DNA of 64,000 nt from Fluviicola taffensis DSM 16823 (GTDB taxonomy: Bacteria > Bacteroidota > Bacteroidia > Flavobacteriales_D > Crocinitomicaceae): NCBI RefSeq assembly GCF_000194605.1, contig NC_015321.1, positions 2,666,001 to 2,730,000 of the forward strand, written 5' to 3'. A program made the translations under genes and the position numbers. The stretch's first letter is position 1; each line of letters begins with the position of its first letter. Below the pieces are notes generated by a model, which did no database searches, had not been told where the DNA came from, and saw only the letters and a list, made by a program, of their open reading frames with translations. This document shows, piece by piece, positions 61,646-64,000 of this stretch.

Positions 61646-63805
61646 ATGAATATAGGAATCAAAAAGTCCATCGTTACTGGAGGGAAAGAAATTTCCATCG
61701 AGACCGGAAAATTGGCGAAACAAGCCGACGGTTCAGTAGTGTTACAAATGGGCAACACGGTGTTATTGGCAACTGTCGTTGCAGCACCAGAGGCAAAAGA
61801 CGGAGTGGATTTCCTTCCGTTAACGGTAGATTACCGTGAAAAATACGCAGCAGCAGGGCGTTTTCCTGGTGGATTCTTCCGTCGTGAAGCTCGTCCATCT
61901 GAAACAGAAATCTTGGTGATGCGTTTAGTGGATCGTGCATTACGTCCATTATTTCCAGATGATTATCACGCTGAAGTTCAGTTGATGATTCAATTGTTGT
62001 CTTACGATGGTGTAAACAACCCAGACGCATTGTGTGGTTTGGCAGCTTCTGCAGCAATTGCAGTATCTGATATTCCATTCAACGGACCGATGTCTGAAGT
62101 ACGTGTAGGTCGTATCAACGGTGAGTGGATTGTTAACCCTTCAATGGAAGAGATGAAATCAGCAGATATCGATATGATGGTTGCTGGTACTATGAAGGAT
62201 GTGAACATGATTGAAGGAGAATTTCAAGAAATCTCTGAATTGGAAATGGTTGAAGCAATTAAAATTGCTCACGCTGCTATTAAGGAGCAATGTCAATTCC
62301 AATTAGATCTTGCTGCACTAATCCCAACAGCTAATCCAAAACGTGTTTATTCGCACGAAACGCATGACGAAAACGTGAAAGCGAAAGTGTATGAATTGGC
62401 GATGGATAAATGTAAAGAAGTTGCTCGTCAAGGTCTTGCAAATAAAGCGAAACGTACAGAATTGTTCGACGCAATCAAAACGGAAGTGAAAGCTGCATTC
62501 TCTGAAGAAGAGTTGGCTACAGTTAGTGGTTTTATTTCTACTTACTTCTCTGAAGTGAAGAAAAAAGCGGTTCGTTGGGTTATGTTGAATGAGCAAAAGC
62601 GTTTGGATGGTCGTAAATTTGACGAGATTCGTCCGATTTGGGCTGAAGTAGATTATTTGCCAATGGTTCACGGATCAGCAGTATTTACACGTGGGGAAAC
62701 GCAATCATTGACAACATTGACCCTTGGTGGTAAAATGGATGAGCAGTTGATTGACGGAGTTACTTTCCACGGAACAGAGAAATTCTTGCTACATTATAAT
62801 TTCCCTCCATTCTCTACAGGAGAAGCGAAACCATTGCGTGGAACTTCTCGTCGTGAGATTGGACACGGTAACTTGGCATTACGTGCTTTGAAACCGGTTC
62901 TTCCTGCAGATAACGCTTATACTATTCGTTTAGTTTCTGATATTTTAGAATCAAATGGTTCATCTTCAATGGCAACAGTTTGTGCTGGTACATTGGCATT
63001 GATGGACGGTGGTGTTCAAATCAAAGCGCCAGTTTCTGGTATCGCAATGGGATTGGTCGCTGACGAAGGTAAATTTGCTGTATTGTCTGATATCTTAGGA
63101 GATGAAGATCACTTAGGAGATATGGACTTTAAAGTAACAGGAACTTCTAAAGGAATCACAGCTTGTCAAATGGATATTAAAGTAGACGGTTTACCATACG
63201 AAGTATTGATTCAAGCTTTGGATCAAGCGCGTGCGGGACGTATACATATCTTGAATAAGATTATTGAAACAATCGCAGTTCCAAATCCAGATTTCAAACC
63301 GCAAACTCCTCGTATCGAAGCATTCAATGTGCCTAACGATATGATTGGAGCAATCATCGGACCTGGAGGAAAAATCATTCAAGGAATTCAAAAAGACACA
63401 AAAACAACTATTACAATTGAAGAATTGGAAACAGGTGAAGGTCGTGTTCAGATTATGTCGAATAATGCAGAAGATATGGATGCTGCAAATTCACGTATTC
63501 GAATGATTGCATTCCCTCCGGTAGTTGATGAAGGTGCAGAATACGAAGGAAAAGTGAAAGCTATCAAAGATTTCGGAGTATTCGTTGAAATTCTTCCTGG
63601 AACAGACGGATTGATTCACATTTCTGAGTTCTCTTGGGAGAAAGTAGCAAAAATGGAAGACGTAGTAAAAGAAGGAGACGTATTGAAATTTAAAGTTGTT
63701 GGTAAAGATCCAAAAACTAAAAAATGGAAATTGTCTCGTCGCGTTTTATTGCCAAGACCAGAGAAAGCTGCTGAAGCAACAACAGAAGCTCCAAAAGCTG
63801 AGTAA
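61646..63805 (+). CDS. pnp: Polyribonucleotide nucleotidyltransferase (PNPase)
   Basis: A 3'-5' phosphorolytic exoribonuclease of mRNA turnover. The 719-residue product has two RNase PH-like domains ([90 protein letters not shown]), a KH domain at about 553-615 ([18 protein letters not shown]) and an S1 domain at about 625-695 ([20 protein letters not shown]). Length and order are normal. It follows rpsO, with a leader hairpin between. Confidence 0.98.
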   Translation: MNIGIKKSIVTGGKEISIETGKLAKQADGSVVLQMGNTVLLATVVAAPEAKDGVDFLPLTVDYREKYAAAGRFPGGFFRREARPSETEILVMRLVDRALRPLFPDDYHAEVQLMIQLLSYDGVNNPDALCGLAASAAIAVSDIPFNGPMSEVRVGRINGEWIVNPSMEEMKSADIDMMVAGTMKDVNMIEGEFQEISELEMVEAIKIAHAAIKEQCQFQLDLAALIPTANPKRVYSHETHDENVKAKVYELAMDKCKEVARQGLANKAKRTELFDAIKTEVKAAFSEEELATVSGFISTYFSEVKKKAVRWVMLNEQKRLDGRKFDEIRPIWAEVDYLPMVHGSAVFTRGETQSLTTLTLGGKMDEQLIDGVTFHGTEKFLLHYNFPPFSTGEAKPLRGTSRREIGHGNLALRALKPVLPADNAYTIRLVSDILESNGSSSMATVCAGTLALMDGGVQIKAPVSGIAMGLVADEGKFAVLSDILGDEDHLGDMDFKVTGTSKGITACQMDIKVDGLPYEVLIQALDQARAGRIHILNKIIETIAVPNPDFKPQTPRIEAFNVPNDMIGAIIGPGGKIIQGIQKDTKTTITIEELETGEGRVQIMSNNAEDMDAANSRIRMIAFPPVVDEGAEYEGKVKAIKDFGVFVEILPGTDGLIHISEFSWEKVAKMEDVVKEGDVLKFKVVGKDPKTKKWKLSRRVLLPRPEKAAEATTEAPKAE

Positions 63806-63824
63806 TAAAAAATAGGATAAAGTG

Positions 63825-63852
63825 AAAAGACCATCAGAAATGATGGTCTTTT
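63825..63852 (+). terminator. pnp terminator
   Basis: Perfect 12-bp stem (AAAAGACCATCA / TGATGGTCTTTT) with a GAAA tetraloop and a T-run. Confidence 0.92.
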
Positions 63853-63913
63853 TTTTGTTTCATAATTAGTAAAACACAACCTGATTTTCAGCGTTAATAC
63901 CAAAAATTCATAG

Positions 63914-64000
63914 ATGTCTAAACACACATTCTCCATCTCAGCTCGCATCAAAAGCTTTAAATATGCCTTTGCAGGTTTGAAAATACTCTTCATTGAAGAA
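63914..64000 (+). CDS. Diacylglycerol/undecaprenol kinase (DgkA family), 3' end outside the window
   Basis: A frame opens with ATG at 63914 and stays open to the window edge (29 codons). The peptide contains ARIKSFKYAFAGLKILFIEE, the typical N-terminus of small trimeric membrane kinases of the DgkA/UdpK family (R-KSF-YA--G---L---E). These phosphorylate diacylglycerol or undecaprenol in the inner membrane. Only the amphipathic first helix is visible, so the call rests on this motif; the ATG follows the pnp terminator by 61 bases. Confidence 0.75.
   Translation, partial: MSKHTFSISARIKSFKYAFAGLKILFIEE

Noticed and set aside
1-64000. Defence, phage, secondary-metabolite or integrative-element islands, and tRNA/rRNA genes
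   Set aside because: I looked for integrases, restriction, toxin-antitoxin and nuclease modules, and tRNA-like cloverleaves in the gaps. None was convincing; the YwqK-like repeats at 60149 belong to an exported protein, not a toxin-antitoxin pair.

Overview
The window is AT-rich chromosomal DNA from a member of the Bacteroidota, most likely Flavobacteriales; a Fluviicola/Crocinitomicaceae-type organism would fit, but this is inferred from gene content and not proven. Supporting signs are type IX secretion genes and substrates (PorT/SprT, a type A and a type B sorting domain, SprB repeats), a BamA-family lipoprotein of TamL type, a fused DAHP synthase/chorismate mutase, promoters of the Bacteroidota form TAnnTTTG, and weak or absent Shine-Dalgarno sequences. 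No rRNA, tRNA, CRISPR array, prophage or defence island was seen. Most of the window is core genome.

Layout. 1-4.7 kb: the end of an OmpR-type winged-helix regulator, tsaB, an MFS exporter, and a two-gene shikimate unit (DAHP synthase/chorismate mutase and aroA, overlapping by one base). 5-9.5 kb: three minus-strand envelope genes (DUF4139 protein, TPR/PD40 protein, EI24-like membrane protein), with a 12.5-copy 8-bp tandem repeat between the last two. 9.6-14.2 kb: purB, a secreted orphan protein and lnt. 14.4-21.2 kb: a small secreted protein followed by a 2120-residue type IX secreted repeat protein. 21.3-30.8 kb: a small DUF2019-like protein, a divergent DoxX/HxlR pair, an OmpA/TSP3 protein with a propeller-like partner, rnhB, a small secreted protein and a type A sorting-domain protein with SprB repeats. 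31-36.6 kb: acyl-CoA dehydrogenase, a soluble GAF/HisKA_2 histidine kinase, GNAT and CaiB genes, and an RlpA-like protein. 36.8-45.2 kb: tex, a KGNS-tailed protein, a TIGR02117 protein, valS, a second copy of the secreted orphan family, and a REP-associated (RAYT-type) transposase. 45.2-47.3 kb: a divergent pair, a free-standing secreted 'two-component regulator propeller' and a membrane-anchored winged-helix regulator. 47.4-57.4 kb: aspC-rfaE1-ubiE/menG-porT-FAD dehydrogenase, then trmH-TPR facing tamL. 57.4-64 kb: fba, accD, a HutD-family gene, a YwqK/MORN-like protein, rpsO, pnp, and the first 29 codons of a diacylglycerol kinase.

How the genes work together. Envelope biogenesis and type IX secretion dominate the accessory content: lnt matures lipoproteins, TamL and PorT are outer-membrane assembly/secretion parts, and the giant protein and the SprB-repeat protein are likely type IX cargo. 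The most unusual regulatory unit is the propeller/membrane winged-helix pair at 45.2-47.3 kb, with a candidate tandem operator between them. A recurrent pattern also runs through the window: TAnnTTTG boxes lie only 3-5 bases upstream of several start codons, which suggests leaderless mRNAs. Several families of small palindromic intergenic elements recur and may be linked to the RAYT gene.
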